This document shows, one piece after another, positions 8,612 to 15,968 of a DNA stretch of 64,000 nucleotides (position 1 is the first letter of the stretch; the number at the start of each line of letters is the position of its first letter). This DNA comes from Halanaerobium sp. MA284_MarDTE_T2 (GTDB taxonomy: Bacteria > Bacillota > Halanaerobiia > Halanaerobiales > Halanaerobiaceae). Location: NCBI RefSeq assembly GCF_003337245.1, contig NZ_QPJE01000003.1:100880-164879 (forward strand), in the 5' to 3' direction. Under the pieces are notes generated by a model. The model did not search any database. It was not told where the DNA came from and saw only the letters and a list, made by a program, of their open reading frames with translations. The position numbers and the translations under genes are program-made.

Positions 8612-8649
8612 CTAAAAATTTCAATATTTCTGTATACCCCTTTTGCAGC
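8612..8649 (+). repeat. Right-end fragment of the dispersed inverted-repeat element
   Basis: CTAAAAATTTCAATATTTCTG followed by TATACCCCTTTTGCAGC matches the right end of the 18907-19164 element at 19101-19140, with a few changes and one base less. Only this end is recognised here. It lies just upstream of the aroKB gene and overlaps a possible -35 box. Confidence 0.55.
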
Positions 8650-8671
8650 TCTAAAATGACTAAAATATATT
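8644..8671 (+). promoter_or_regulatory. Possible sigma-A promoter for the aro operon
   Basis: TTGCAG (8644-8649), 16-base spacer, TATATT (8666-8671). The -35-like box lies in the repeat fragment. Distance to the preferred aroKB start is about 66 bases. A weak match, proposed because a terminator directly precedes the region. Confidence 0.35.
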
Positions 8672-8737
8672 TTAATGTAATCTGGTAGTTCGATGCGGCA
8701 GTTTGCATATATTAAAGATATAGAGGGAGGTATCATT

Positions 8738-10342
8738 TTGATAATAGTATTAGCCGGATTTATGGCAGCCGGAAAGACAACTACAGGAAGGATACTTGCT
8801 GCTAAAACAGGATTTAAATTTTATGATAGTGATAAGGAAATTGAGAAACAGAGCGGCATGTCAGTAGAAAATATTTTTGCCCAGAAAGGTGAAGATTATT
8901 TTCGCAAATTGGAAAAAGAAATAATTTTGAACCTGCTTGATAAAGAGGAAGATTTTGTGATGTCAGTAGGCGGTGGTGCAGTACTGGATAAAACCTTAAG
9001 AGATAAATTGATTAACAGCACAGAGATTTTCTGTCTTGATCTGACAGCAGAAGAGGTTTTGAAAAGAACTGCAGATAGATCAGAAAAGCGCCCACTTTTA
9101 AAGAATATAGATTTACCAGGAGATATAAATGATTTAATGAAAAAAAGAGAAAGATCATATCAGGAATTACCGGTACATATAAATACAAAAAAATATTCAG
9201 CAGAAGAGGTGGCAGAAATTATAATTAAAAAACTTAAAATAGAAAAAGTTGAGATCCATCTCAGTGAAAAGAAAAACAGCTATCCTGTGCTGATAAGCAG
9301 TGATTTCAGCTTTAATTCATTTAATACTATTTTAAAGAAAATTAAAGATAGGAAAGTATTTCTGGCAGCAGATATAAAGGTTATTAATCTCCACGGTGAA
9401 AAAATACTGGAACAGTTCAATAGATCAGCCAGCAGTGTTTCTGAATTCTTTTTAAAAGGTGGAGAACATGTAAAAGATCTAAAAAATTTAGAAAAAGCAT
9501 ATAACATTCTTTATGATAATAATTTCAGTAGAAGTGATTATGTAATAGTATTTGGTGGTGGAACAATTGGTGATCTGGGGGCTTTAATTGCTTCCACATA
9601 TCTGAGAGGTCTTAAATTAATACAGCTGCCGACAACTATTATCTCTCAGCTTGATAGCAGTGTTGGAGGAAAAACAGCTGTTAATTTTAGAAATACCAAA
9701 AATTTAATCGGTACATTCTATCAGCCAGAAATGGTCTATTATTCGTTAAAATGGCTGTCAACACTTGAGGATAGAGACCGCAGGTCAGGTACAGGAGAGA
9801 TAATAAAATATGCTCTGCTGGCAGGAGGAGAATTTTATCAGCTTGTCAAAGCAAATAGAGAAGAACTGCTGGATCTTGATGATGACTTTATGCTGAAAAT
9901 ATCAAAAAAGGCATTAAAGCTTAAAAATCACTTTGTCTCTGAAGATATTAAAGATCAGGGTTTGAGGAGAATGTTAAATCTAGGTCATACCTTCGGTCAT
10001 GCTGTAGAAGCAGCAGAAAATTTTGAGATGAGTCATGGAGAAGCAGTTGCAGTTGGGCTGGCTTTTACCGCCTATATTTCTACTAGAGAAGCTGAACTCA
10101 GCCAAAAAGAGTTTGAAGATATTATAGAACTCATAAGTTATTTTAATTTCAAACTATTTCCCTCTAAAGATATAGAAGTAGAAGAACTTGCAGATTATCT
10201 TACACATGACAAAAAAATTGTGGACAGCAGACAACCCTGGATACTTTTAAATGGAATTGGGAATCCGTTTGTTACCTTTGATATTGGTCAGGAAAAAATA
10301 AAAAAATATATGGAGGAATATCTATGCAGAAAGTGGCAGTAG
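8738..10342 (+). CDS. aroKB: Fused shikimate kinase / 3-dehydroquinate synthase
   Basis: One 534-aa chain with two chorismate-pathway enzymes. Residues 1 to about 165 are shikimate kinase: GFMAAGKTTTGR (P-loop), YDSDKEIEKQSG, and VGGGAVLD. Residues about 170-534 are 3-dehydroquinate synthase: FGGGTIGDLG, the ASTYLRG segment, SQLDSSVGGKTAVNF and LNLGHTFGHAVE with the zinc histidine. AroB makes 3-dehydroquinate from DAHP; AroK phosphorylates shikimate two steps later. The TTG at 8738 is preferred because GGGAGG lies 7 nt before it; the in-frame ATG at 8693 would add 15 residues that no kinase has. The AroQ gene overlaps the end by 19 bases. The kinase/synthase join is continuous, with no stop or frameshift between the domains. 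Confidence 0.95.
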   Translation: MIIVLAGFMAAGKTTTGRILAAKTGFKFYDSDKEIEKQSGMSVENIFAQKGEDYFRKLEKEIILNLLDKEEDFVMSVGGGAVLDKTLRDKLINSTEIFCLDLTAEEVLKRTADRSEKRPLLKNIDLPGDINDLMKKRERSYQELPVHINTKKYSAEEVAEIIIKKLKIEKVEIHLSEKKNSYPVLISSDFSFNSFNTILKKIKDRKVFLAADIKVINLHGEKILEQFNRSASSVSEFFLKGGEHVKDLKNLEKAYNILYDNNFSRSDYVIVFGGGTIGDLGALIASTYLRGLKLIQLPTTIISQLDSSVGGKTAVNFRNTKNLIGTFYQPEMVYYSLKWLSTLEDRDRRSGTGEIIKYALLAGGEFYQLVKANREELLDLDDDFMLKISKKALKLKNHFVSEDIKDQGLRRMLNLGHTFGHAVEAAENFEMSHGEAVAVGLAFTAYISTREAELSQKEFEDIIELISYFNFKLFPSKDIEVEELADYLTHDKKIVDSRQPWILLNGIGNPFVTFDIGQEKIKKYMEEYLCRKWQ

Positions 10343-10770
10343 TTCACGGACCAAATATTAATCTTCTGGGAGTTAGAGAACCGGAAGTTTATGGGACAAC
10401 AAATTATAATGAAATGAATAAACAAATAAAACAGAAAGCAGAAGAGCTGGAGCTTGAAGTAGATATATTTCAGAGCAATCATGAAGGAGAAATAGTTGAT
10501 TATCTGCAGGGTTTGATTGATGATTCAGCAGGTGTTATTATAAATCCAGCCGGACTAACACATACCAGTGTAGTGCTGAAAGATACACTTATTGCCCTGA
10601 GGCTTCCTGTAATAGAAGTACATATCAGCAATATTTATCGCAGGGAGGACTACAGGCATAAATCTATAACTGCCTCAGCTGCAGTTGGTCAGATTGCTGG
10701 CCTCGGTGTCAGAGGTTATTTTTTAGCTTTACAAGCAATGAATGAACTGCTCAGAGAGGAGAAATATTAA
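10324..10770 (+). CDS. aroQ: Type II 3-dehydroquinate dehydratase
   Basis: Small dodecameric dehydratase converting 3-dehydroquinate to 3-dehydroshikimate, the step right after the AroB half of the preceding protein. 148 aa, standard length. Visible: GPNINLLGVREPEVYG (with the catalytic Tyr), QSNHEGEIVDYL, INPAGLTHTSV, and VEVHISNIYRREDYRHKS-like motif (here EVHISNIYRREDYRHKS) containing the active-site His and Arg. ATG 10324 has GGAGGA 7-8 nt upstream. It overlaps aroKB and is followed immediately by the peptidase gene. Confidence 0.97.
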   Translation: MQKVAVVHGPNINLLGVREPEVYGTTNYNEMNKQIKQKAEELELEVDIFQSNHEGEIVDYLQGLIDDSAGVIINPAGLTHTSVVLKDTLIALRLPVIEVHISNIYRREDYRHKSITASAAVGQIAGLGVRGYFLALQAMNELLREEKY

Positions 10771-11838
10771 ATGGAAAAGAGAATAAATAAACTGCGTTCT
10801 AAAATGAAAGAAAAAGAAATAGAAGCTTTTTTTATAACATCCAGAAAAAATGTGAGATATTTAACAGGTTTTACGGGTACAGCTGGACGACTTTTGATTA
10901 CTAAAAATGATAATATATTTATTACAGATTCTCGCTATACAGAGCAGGCGGAAGCGCAGACAGAAGCCTGCAGAATAGAAGTGATTAACAGCAGAGTTGT
11001 GGAAGGGATTGGTAAACTGCTGAAAAAATCTGATGTGGATGAACTTGCTTTTGAGTCAGAGCACACTACTTACAGCGAATTTCAGGAATACAGAGAAAAA
11101 TTTCCTATTGGAAAGCTGATTCCCCAGAAAAATATTGTTGAAAAACTTAGAACTATAAAGGAAGCATCAGAAGTTGAGCTTATTAAAAAGGCAGTTGAAA
11201 TTTCTGATAGAGCTTTTTTTCATATTTTAAATTTCATTAGACCGGGAATTACTGAAAAAGAAGTATCACTTGAGCTGGAATTCAGCATGAAAAAAGGTGG
11301 AGGAGAAGCAAATGCCTTTGATTTTATAGTAGCATCAGGTAAAAGAGGTGCAATGCCACATGGAGTTGCAGCAGATAAAAAGCTGGAAGTGGGTGATTTG
11401 ATAACAATGGATTTTGGTACAGTCTACAGAGGTTATCATTCTGATATAACACGCACAGTAGCTCTTGGTGAACCTGATGAAAAATTAAAAGAAATTTATG
11501 ATCTGGTTTTTACAGCTCAAAAAAAAGTGATTGAAGAAATTAAAGCAGGCATGACAGCTGTTGAAGCTGATAGTATTGCCAGAGATTTTATTAAAAATTC
11601 AGGTTATGGAGATAATTTTGGGCATGGACTTGGACATGGTGTAGGTCTTCAGATTCATGAAGCTCCCAGGCTTTCTTACAGCTCTAATGATGTACTCAAA
11701 GAAGGTATGATTGTAACTGATGAGCCAGGGATATATGTCAGCGGACTGGGTGGAGTACGAATAGAGGATGATCTGCTGATAAAAGAAGATGGTTGTCAGG
11801 TTTTAAACTCTGCTCCCAAAGAACTGATTATATTATAA
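10771..11838 (+). CDS. Xaa-Pro peptidase, M24 family
   Basis: 355-aa creatinase/prolidase-type metallopeptidase that removes N-terminal residues before proline, or splits X-Pro dipeptides. The N-terminal creatinase-like domain includes RKNVRYLTGFTGTAGRLL; the C-terminal pita-bread domain carries metal ligands in MDFGTVYRGYHSDITRT, GHGLGHGVGLQIHE, TDEPGIYV and GVRIEDDLL. The aroQ-peptidase-efp order is common in Firmicutes (for example B. subtilis yqhS-yqhT-efp). ATG directly after the aroQ stop with AGAGGAG upstream. Confidence 0.94.
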   Translation: MEKRINKLRSKMKEKEIEAFFITSRKNVRYLTGFTGTAGRLLITKNDNIFITDSRYTEQAEAQTEACRIEVINSRVVEGIGKLLKKSDVDELAFESEHTTYSEFQEYREKFPIGKLIPQKNIVEKLRTIKEASEVELIKKAVEISDRAFFHILNFIRPGITEKEVSLELEFSMKKGGGEANAFDFIVASGKRGAMPHGVAADKKLEVGDLITMDFGTVYRGYHSDITRTVALGEPDEKLKEIYDLVFTAQKKVIEEIKAGMTAVEADSIARDFIKNSGYGDNFGHGLGHGVGLQIHEAPRLSYSSNDVLKEGMIVTDEPGIYVSGLGGVRIEDDLLIKEDGCQVLNSAPKELIIL

Positions 11839-11861
11839 GAAAATAAGAAAAATATTGTGAT

Positions 11862-11890
11862 TTGTCTATAAAAGATATTTCTGCTATAAT
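11862..11890 (+). promoter_or_regulatory. Sigma-A-type promoter for efp
   Basis: TTGTCT (11862-11867), 17-base spacer, perfect TATAAT (11885-11890). It lies between the peptidase stop and the EF-P ribosome site, leaving a leader of about 45 bases. Confidence 0.75.
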
Positions 11891-11941
11891 TGAAATGCAG
11901 TGTAGAATTAAATACAGTATATTTTTATGGAGGTGTATATA

Positions 11942-12505
11942 GTGATCTCAACAAATGATTTTAATACAGGATTAACTATAGAATTGGATGGTGAAGTATA
12001 TCAGGTTGTTGAATTTCAGCACTCAAAATCAGGCAGAGGTAGTGCTTTTGTCAGAACTAAACTGCGCAATGTGGAAGAAGGATATATAATAAATAAAACT
12101 TTTAAAGCAGGAGAAAAAGTAGAGACCGCCCATGTAGAAAAAAAGAAAATGCAGTTTTTGTACTGGGATGGCAGTGATTATATATTTATGGATAATGATA
12201 CCTATGAGCAATTCCACCTCAATCAGGAACAGCTGGGAGATAAAATTAAATATCTAAAAGAAAATATGGAGCTTGATATATCTATATATCAGGGGCGTCC
12301 CATAGATATTGATCTTCCTACCTTTGTAGAGTTGAAAGTAGAAAAAACTCAGCCTGGTATAAAGGGAAATACCGTATCAGGTGGAAGTAAACCAGCAACA
12401 ATGGAAACAGGTCTTGTAGTACAGGTACCTTTATTTATTAATGAAGGTGATACAATTAAGATAGACAGCAGAACTGATGAATATATAGAGCGGGTTAATA
12501 GCTGA
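11942..12505 (+). CDS. efp: Elongation factor P
   Basis: 187-aa three-domain factor that binds between the P and E sites and rescues ribosomes stalled at proline runs. All domains are present: KOW-like N-terminus ([17 protein letters not shown]), the central OB domain, and the C-terminal end [19 protein letters not shown]. The loop that reaches the tRNA reads KSGRGSAF, so residue 32 is arginine where E. coli and B. subtilis EF-P carry a modified lysine. GTG 11942 is chosen because GGAGGTG at 11929-11935 precedes it; the ATG at 11927 overlaps that site. Own promoter at 11862-11890. Confidence 0.96.
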   Translation: MISTNDFNTGLTIELDGEVYQVVEFQHSKSGRGSAFVRTKLRNVEEGYIINKTFKAGEKVETAHVEKKKMQFLYWDGSDYIFMDNDTYEQFHLNQEQLGDKIKYLKENMELDISIYQGRPIDIDLPTFVELKVEKTQPGIKGNTVSGGSKPATMETGLVVQVPLFINEGDTIKIDSRTDEYIERVNS

Positions 12506-12529
12506 ACAAATTGAGAAATCTAAAAATAT

Positions 12530-12566
12530 TTATCTATTGATTTTTGTTTTAAAAATTAATAGATAA
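12530..12566. other. Long A+T-rich hairpin after efp
   Basis: A 16-bp stem, TTATCTATTGATTTTT against AAAAATTAATAGATAA with one G-T pair, closes a loop GTTTT. No T-run follows, so it is not a standard terminator on the + strand. It could be a weak terminator, an RNA-stabilising 3' end or an operator. Confidence 0.5.
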
Positions 12567-12686
12567 GTAGTTCATTACAAAGATGAGAAAAGTAGTGAAA
12601 GAAATTCAAAATAATAGTTGGTCTGTTTTACTAATGTGAGGAGCGAGTATTAAAGAGATAACTTTAATTTAAAGAGGAGGCATATA

Positions 12687-13823
12687 ATGAGATATTTAGT
12701 AGTTGGTGCTGGTGTAGCGGGAACATCAGCTATCAAAGAGATGATAAAGGTAAGAGACGGAAAAGATGAAATTGTAGTTTTTACAGAAGAACCTTTTCCA
12801 TTTTATTACCGTCCCAGACTGATAGAGTGTTTGTCTGGAGAAGTCGATGTGGACGATATAATTATAAATGATAAGTCGTGGTTTGAAAATAATGATATTG
12901 AACTGCATCTGGAAGAAAAAATACTCAGTATAGATACATCGGTAAAATTTGTAGAAAGCGATAAAGCAAAAACATATTATTATGATAAACTGCTGCTGGC
13001 AAATGGTGCACATTCTTTTGTACCACCTATAAAAGGATGTAAACTCAAAAATGTATTTACACTGCGGAATGGTAAAGATGCAGAGGAAATTTACTCTAAA
13101 GTAAAAAATTGTTCAACAGCTGTTGTAGTTGGTGGAGGACTGCTGGGACTGGAATCAGCCTACAATTTTGCTAAAGCAGGACTAAAACCGTATGTCCTGG
13201 AGAAATCCCCCTATCTCTTATCACAACAGCTTGACGAAAAGGGTGGAAAACTGCTGCAGAAAAAACTGGAGGACAAAAATATAGAAATTATGATAGAAGC
13301 ATCAACAGAAGAATTTATCGGCAGTGATAAAGTAGAAACAGTCAAATTAGAAGATGGCAGTACTATTGATACTGACCTTGTACTTCTTTCCACAGGTGTA
13401 CGGTCTAATATAGATCTGGTAGCAGATACTCCGATTGAAACAAACAGAGGTATTGTGGTGGACAGCAAAATGAAAACAAATGTGGACTCTGTATTTGCAG
13501 CTGGAGATGCAGCAGAATATCAAGGTAGAGTTTATGGAATTTGGACACCTTCAATGGAAGAAGGAAAGGTGGCGGGAAAGATTATGACAGGGCAGAAAGC
13601 AGAATTTAATGGTTTTATTCCTTCTCACTCTCTAAAAATAGCCGGCATTGATGTGGTTTCAATTGGAGAATTGAATAAAGGAGGAGATTACAGGGAAGAA
13701 ATTATTTTGGATAATGACATATATGTTAAGGTTATAGAAGATGAAAATGGAGAAAAGGTGGGAGCCATAATTGTTGGTGAATATAAGGACAAAAAATCAC
13801 TTATTGATGCTATTAAGGGATAG
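12687..13823 (+). CDS. FAD-dependent pyridine nucleotide-disulfide-type reductase (NirB-N / rubredoxin reductase-like)
   Basis: 378-aa flavoprotein. FAD site VVGAGVAGTSAIKEM at the N-terminus, the FYYRPRLIECLSGE segment typical of NADH:rubredoxin or nitrite-reductase-type flavoproteins, NAD site VVVGGGLLGLESAY near 147, and the second FAD motif VFAAGDAAEY near 268. No redox-active CxxxxC pair, so it is not a disulfide reductase. Such proteins pass electrons from NAD(P)H to rubredoxin or oxygen; the partner is unknown as no rubredoxin gene is adjacent. Good ribosome site AGAGGAGG. Single-gene unit. Confidence 0.85.
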   Translation: MRYLVVGAGVAGTSAIKEMIKVRDGKDEIVVFTEEPFPFYYRPRLIECLSGEVDVDDIIINDKSWFENNDIELHLEEKILSIDTSVKFVESDKAKTYYYDKLLLANGAHSFVPPIKGCKLKNVFTLRNGKDAEEIYSKVKNCSTAVVVGGGLLGLESAYNFAKAGLKPYVLEKSPYLLSQQLDEKGGKLLQKKLEDKNIEIMIEASTEEFIGSDKVETVKLEDGSTIDTDLVLLSTGVRSNIDLVADTPIETNRGIVVDSKMKTNVDSVFAAGDAAEYQGRVYGIWTPSMEEGKVAGKIMTGQKAEFNGFIPSHSLKIAGIDVVSIGELNKGGDYREEIILDNDIYVKVIEDENGEKVGAIIVGEYKDKKSLIDAIKG

Positions 13824-13865
13824 TTTAAAGGGTTAAGTTTTATCAAAATAAAAGGAGGTAATAAA

Positions 13866-14288
13866 ATGACAGAGAATAAGAAAAATTATGAAGAAAAAGG
13901 GAAAATAAAAATTGCCGATGAAGTTGTAAGCATTATTACAGGTCTTGCTGCTACAGAAGTAGAAGGTGTAGTTGGGATGAGTGGTGGTATTGCAGGCGGT
14001 ATAGCAGATCTTCTGGGACGGAAAAATTTAAGCAAAGGTGTAAAAGTAGAAGTAACTGAAGAAACTGTGGAAGTGGATATTTTTGTTATTATCGAATATG
14101 GTAATTCTATTCCAGAAGTAGCCTGGGAAATTCAGAATAATGTAAAACAGGCGATTGAAGGAATGACAGGACTGGATGTTAAATCAGTTAATGTACATGT
14201 ACAGGGTGTTAACTTTCCGGATGAGGAAGAAGATCAGGTAGAAGAGGTTGAAGTAGAAGAGGTTGAAGAAGAAGTTGAAAAGGAATAG
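13866..14288 (+). CDS. Asp23/Gls24 family envelope stress protein
   Basis: 140 aa. Core Asp23 motifs: GKIKIADEVVSIITGLAATEVEGV, then VDIFVIIEYG, IPEVAWEIQNNVKQAIE and VKSVNVHVQGV. The protein ends in an acidic tail of about 25 Glu/Asp/Val residues. Asp23 proteins are cytoplasmic, form membrane-apposed assemblies held by AmaP, and respond to cell-wall or alkaline stress. The two following genes encode the AmaP-like anchor and a DUF2273 protein, the usual trio. AAAGGAGG ribosome site at ideal distance. Confidence 0.93.
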   Translation: MTENKKNYEEKGKIKIADEVVSIITGLAATEVEGVVGMSGGIAGGIADLLGRKNLSKGVKVEVTEETVEVDIFVIIEYGNSIPEVAWEIQNNVKQAIEGMTGLDVKSVNVHVQGVNFPDEEEDQVEEVEVEEVEEEVEKE

Positions 14289-14322
14289 TATTCCAGATTT
14301 GAAATAGACTGGAGGTTATCAG

Positions 14323-14862
14323 ATGAAGATAATTAATAATTTGATTTCATTTTTACTGGCATTAATAGTTATGGCAGTTTCTATAACTGTCTCACTTTAC
14401 TTTTTTGGACTCCTATCTCAATCAGCTGTACCTGATTTTTTTGCTGCTCTTTATGGAAGCTGGGAAGCAGGTATTGTAACTTTGATACTATTTCTGGCAG
14501 CTTCACTACTGCTTTACCCATTTTTTATAAGCAAAAAAATTAAGTCAACCAGAATTATTAGCTCTGAAAGTGGAGATATAAGTATCACTATTTCTGCTCT
14601 GAAGAATCTTATTAGAGATAGAGTTATGATAAATAGAAAAATTGAAGATATTAGTATTGAAATAGAAGATATGCCAGAAGGAATTAATATTATCTTAAAT
14701 GGAAATTTAACTGTGCCGGGAGATCTGCCGCATATTAGTCAGGAAATACAAAATGATTTAAAAGAACATGTTAAAGAAACTGTCGGTATAGATGTTAATA
14801 AAGTAGAAATTTTGATTCAGGATGTAAAAAAGAAAAAAAAATTTCCCAGCACATCTGAATGA
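14323..14862 (+). CDS. amaP: AmaP-like membrane anchor of Asp23
   Basis: 179 aa. Two transmembrane helices at about residues 6-27 and 47-67 are followed by a cytoplasmic Asp23-like domain (SGDISITISALKNLIRDRV to TVGIDVNKVEILIQDV). This is the alkaline-shock-response anchor architecture: a membrane hairpin carrying an Asp23-like interaction domain. It lies between the Asp23 and DUF2273 genes. Function of the complex is not firmly known beyond envelope stress. Confidence 0.88.
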   Translation: MKIINNLISFLLALIVMAVSITVSLYFFGLLSQSAVPDFFAALYGSWEAGIVTLILFLAASLLLYPFFISKKIKSTRIISSESGDISITISALKNLIRDRVMINRKIEDISIEIEDMPEGINIILNGNLTVPGDLPHISQEIQNDLKEHVKETVGIDVNKVEILIQDVKKKKKFPSTSE

Positions 14863-14874
14863 GGTGGTTGATAA

Positions 14875-15111
14875 ATGGATAAAAAGGATTTTTATGATAA
14901 CCTGTACCAGTTTTATTTTAAAAATCAGAGCAGAGTAATAGGTGCAGTGATAGGTTTTATAATAGGAATTTTAATTTTAAGTATTGGTTTTTTTAAAACA
15001 TTACTTTTAGTGATAACTACCGGGTTGGGATATGTAATTGGCTCCAGGTGGAATATAGAAGAAGATATGAAAACACTAATCGATAAAATAATACCAGAAA
15101 GATTTAAATAG
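14875..15111 (+). CDS. DUF2273 small membrane protein
   Basis: 78 aa with a hydrophobic core (VIGAVIGFIIGILILSIGFFKTLLLVITTGLGYVIG region) predicted to form a hairpin of two helices, flanked by charged ends. Small proteins of this type accompany Asp23/AmaP in Firmicutes and are thought to take part in the same membrane assembly. GAGGTGG ribosome site. No enzymatic motif. Confidence 0.85.
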   Translation: MDKKDFYDNLYQFYFKNQSRVIGAVIGFIIGILILSIGFFKTLLLVITTGLGYVIGSRWNIEEDMKTLIDKIIPERFK

Positions 15112-15141
15112 AGTTTAGACTGGGAATGAGGTAATCAGGAA

Positions 15142-15540
15142 ATGAAAAAAAGCTCGCGCCACAGCCAGAGAATCTGGGCTCTCCAGATTCTCTATGGTCT
15201 TGATATTAAAAATAAATTCGACAGAGAAAGTGTAGAAAATTACTGCAGGAACTTTCTGCGAAAAAAAGGTGTAGAGGAAGAAAATTATACTTTTAAACTG
15301 GTAAAAGGTATTAGTTCACAGATAGAAATACTGGATGCAAATATTAATAAATATGCTATTGACTGGAAGGTGGACAGAATGCCAGTGGTGGATAGAAATA
15401 TTATGCGAATTGCCATCTATGAAATAAAGAATGATATACCGATTGGAGTTGCCATAAATGAAGCAGTGAGGATAGCAAAAAAATTTGGAGATGATGATTC
15501 ACCTTCTTTTATTAATGGAATACTAGCAAAAATTAAATAA
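15142..15540 (+). CDS. nusB: Transcription antitermination factor NusB
   Basis: 132-aa all-helical RNA-binding protein that, with S10, recognises BoxA and supports rRNA antitermination. Family motifs: SRHSQRIWALQILYGLDI near the N-terminus and DRNIMRIAIYEI, IPIGVAINEAVRIAKKFG, SPSFINGILAKI at the C-terminus. The Asp23-nusB neighbourhood is conserved in Firmicutes, but folD, which often follows nusB, is missing here. Confidence 0.95.
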   Translation: MKKSSRHSQRIWALQILYGLDIKNKFDRESVENYCRNFLRKKGVEEENYTFKLVKGISSQIEILDANINKYAIDWKVDRMPVVDRNIMRIAIYEIKNDIPIGVAINEAVRIAKKFGDDDSPSFINGILAKIK

Positions 15541-15554
15541 ATTGGTTAAATTGC

Positions 15555-15583
15555 TTGACTTTTATAAAAACTTATAGTAGTAT
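15555..15583 (+). promoter_or_regulatory. Possible sigma-A promoter upstream of the zinc-ribbon gene
   Basis: TTGACT (15555-15560), 17-base spacer, TAGTAT (15578-15583). The -10 is imperfect; a TATAAA three bases on is an alternative. Lies about 60 bases upstream of the small gene. Confidence 0.5.
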
Positions 15584-15643
15584 AAATATAGATAATAAAG
15601 TGAAGCAATTCACAAATTTAATTTATATAAGGAGGTGTCTGAA

Positions 15644-15796
15644 GTGAAGTGTAGAGTTTGTGGTGCAGAAACTAATAGCAGCCGTACATTGTGTTCTAAA
15701 TGTCATGAAGAGATAGAGCTGCTTTCCAGTAGATATACAGAAGAAAGAGGAAAGATTAATCTTGATTTTAGTGATCATCATTTTTTCAGTAGATAA
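15644..15796 (+). CDS. Small zinc-ribbon protein, 50 aa
   Basis: GTG start at 15644 with a perfect GGAGGTG at 15631-15637, six bases upstream. The product starts MKCRVCGAET and continues LCSKCHEEIELL, giving two CxxC pairs spaced like a treble-clef or rubredoxin-type zinc ribbon, then a charged helix and a His/Phe-rich end (DHHFFSR). Promoter-like sequence before it and a terminator at 15846 make it a complete single-gene unit. No function is recognised. Two-knuckle mini-ribbons often bind nucleic acid or partner proteins. Too short to be found by usual ORF cut-offs. Confidence 0.75.
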   Translation: MKCRVCGAETNSSRTLCSKCHEEIELLSSRYTEERGKINLDFSDHHFFSR

Positions 15797-15845
15797 AATA
15801 TAATAAAAAAAATTTTACAAAAGTTTGTGATTATATTCACGATAA

Positions 15846-15873
15846 AAAGAGAGGATTTCCTCTCTTTTTTTTC
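15846..15873 (+). terminator. Rho-independent terminator after the zinc-ribbon gene
   Basis: AAAGAGAGG, loop ATTT, CCTCTCTTT, then a T-run. Nine base pairs. Confidence 0.92.
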
Positions 15874-15968
15874 TTTATTTATAACTAATTTTATGGTATA
15901 TTTTAATATAGTGAATTAAAAATTAAATAGTTTTATAATTGATAATACATAAAAATGAGGTGTGTATA

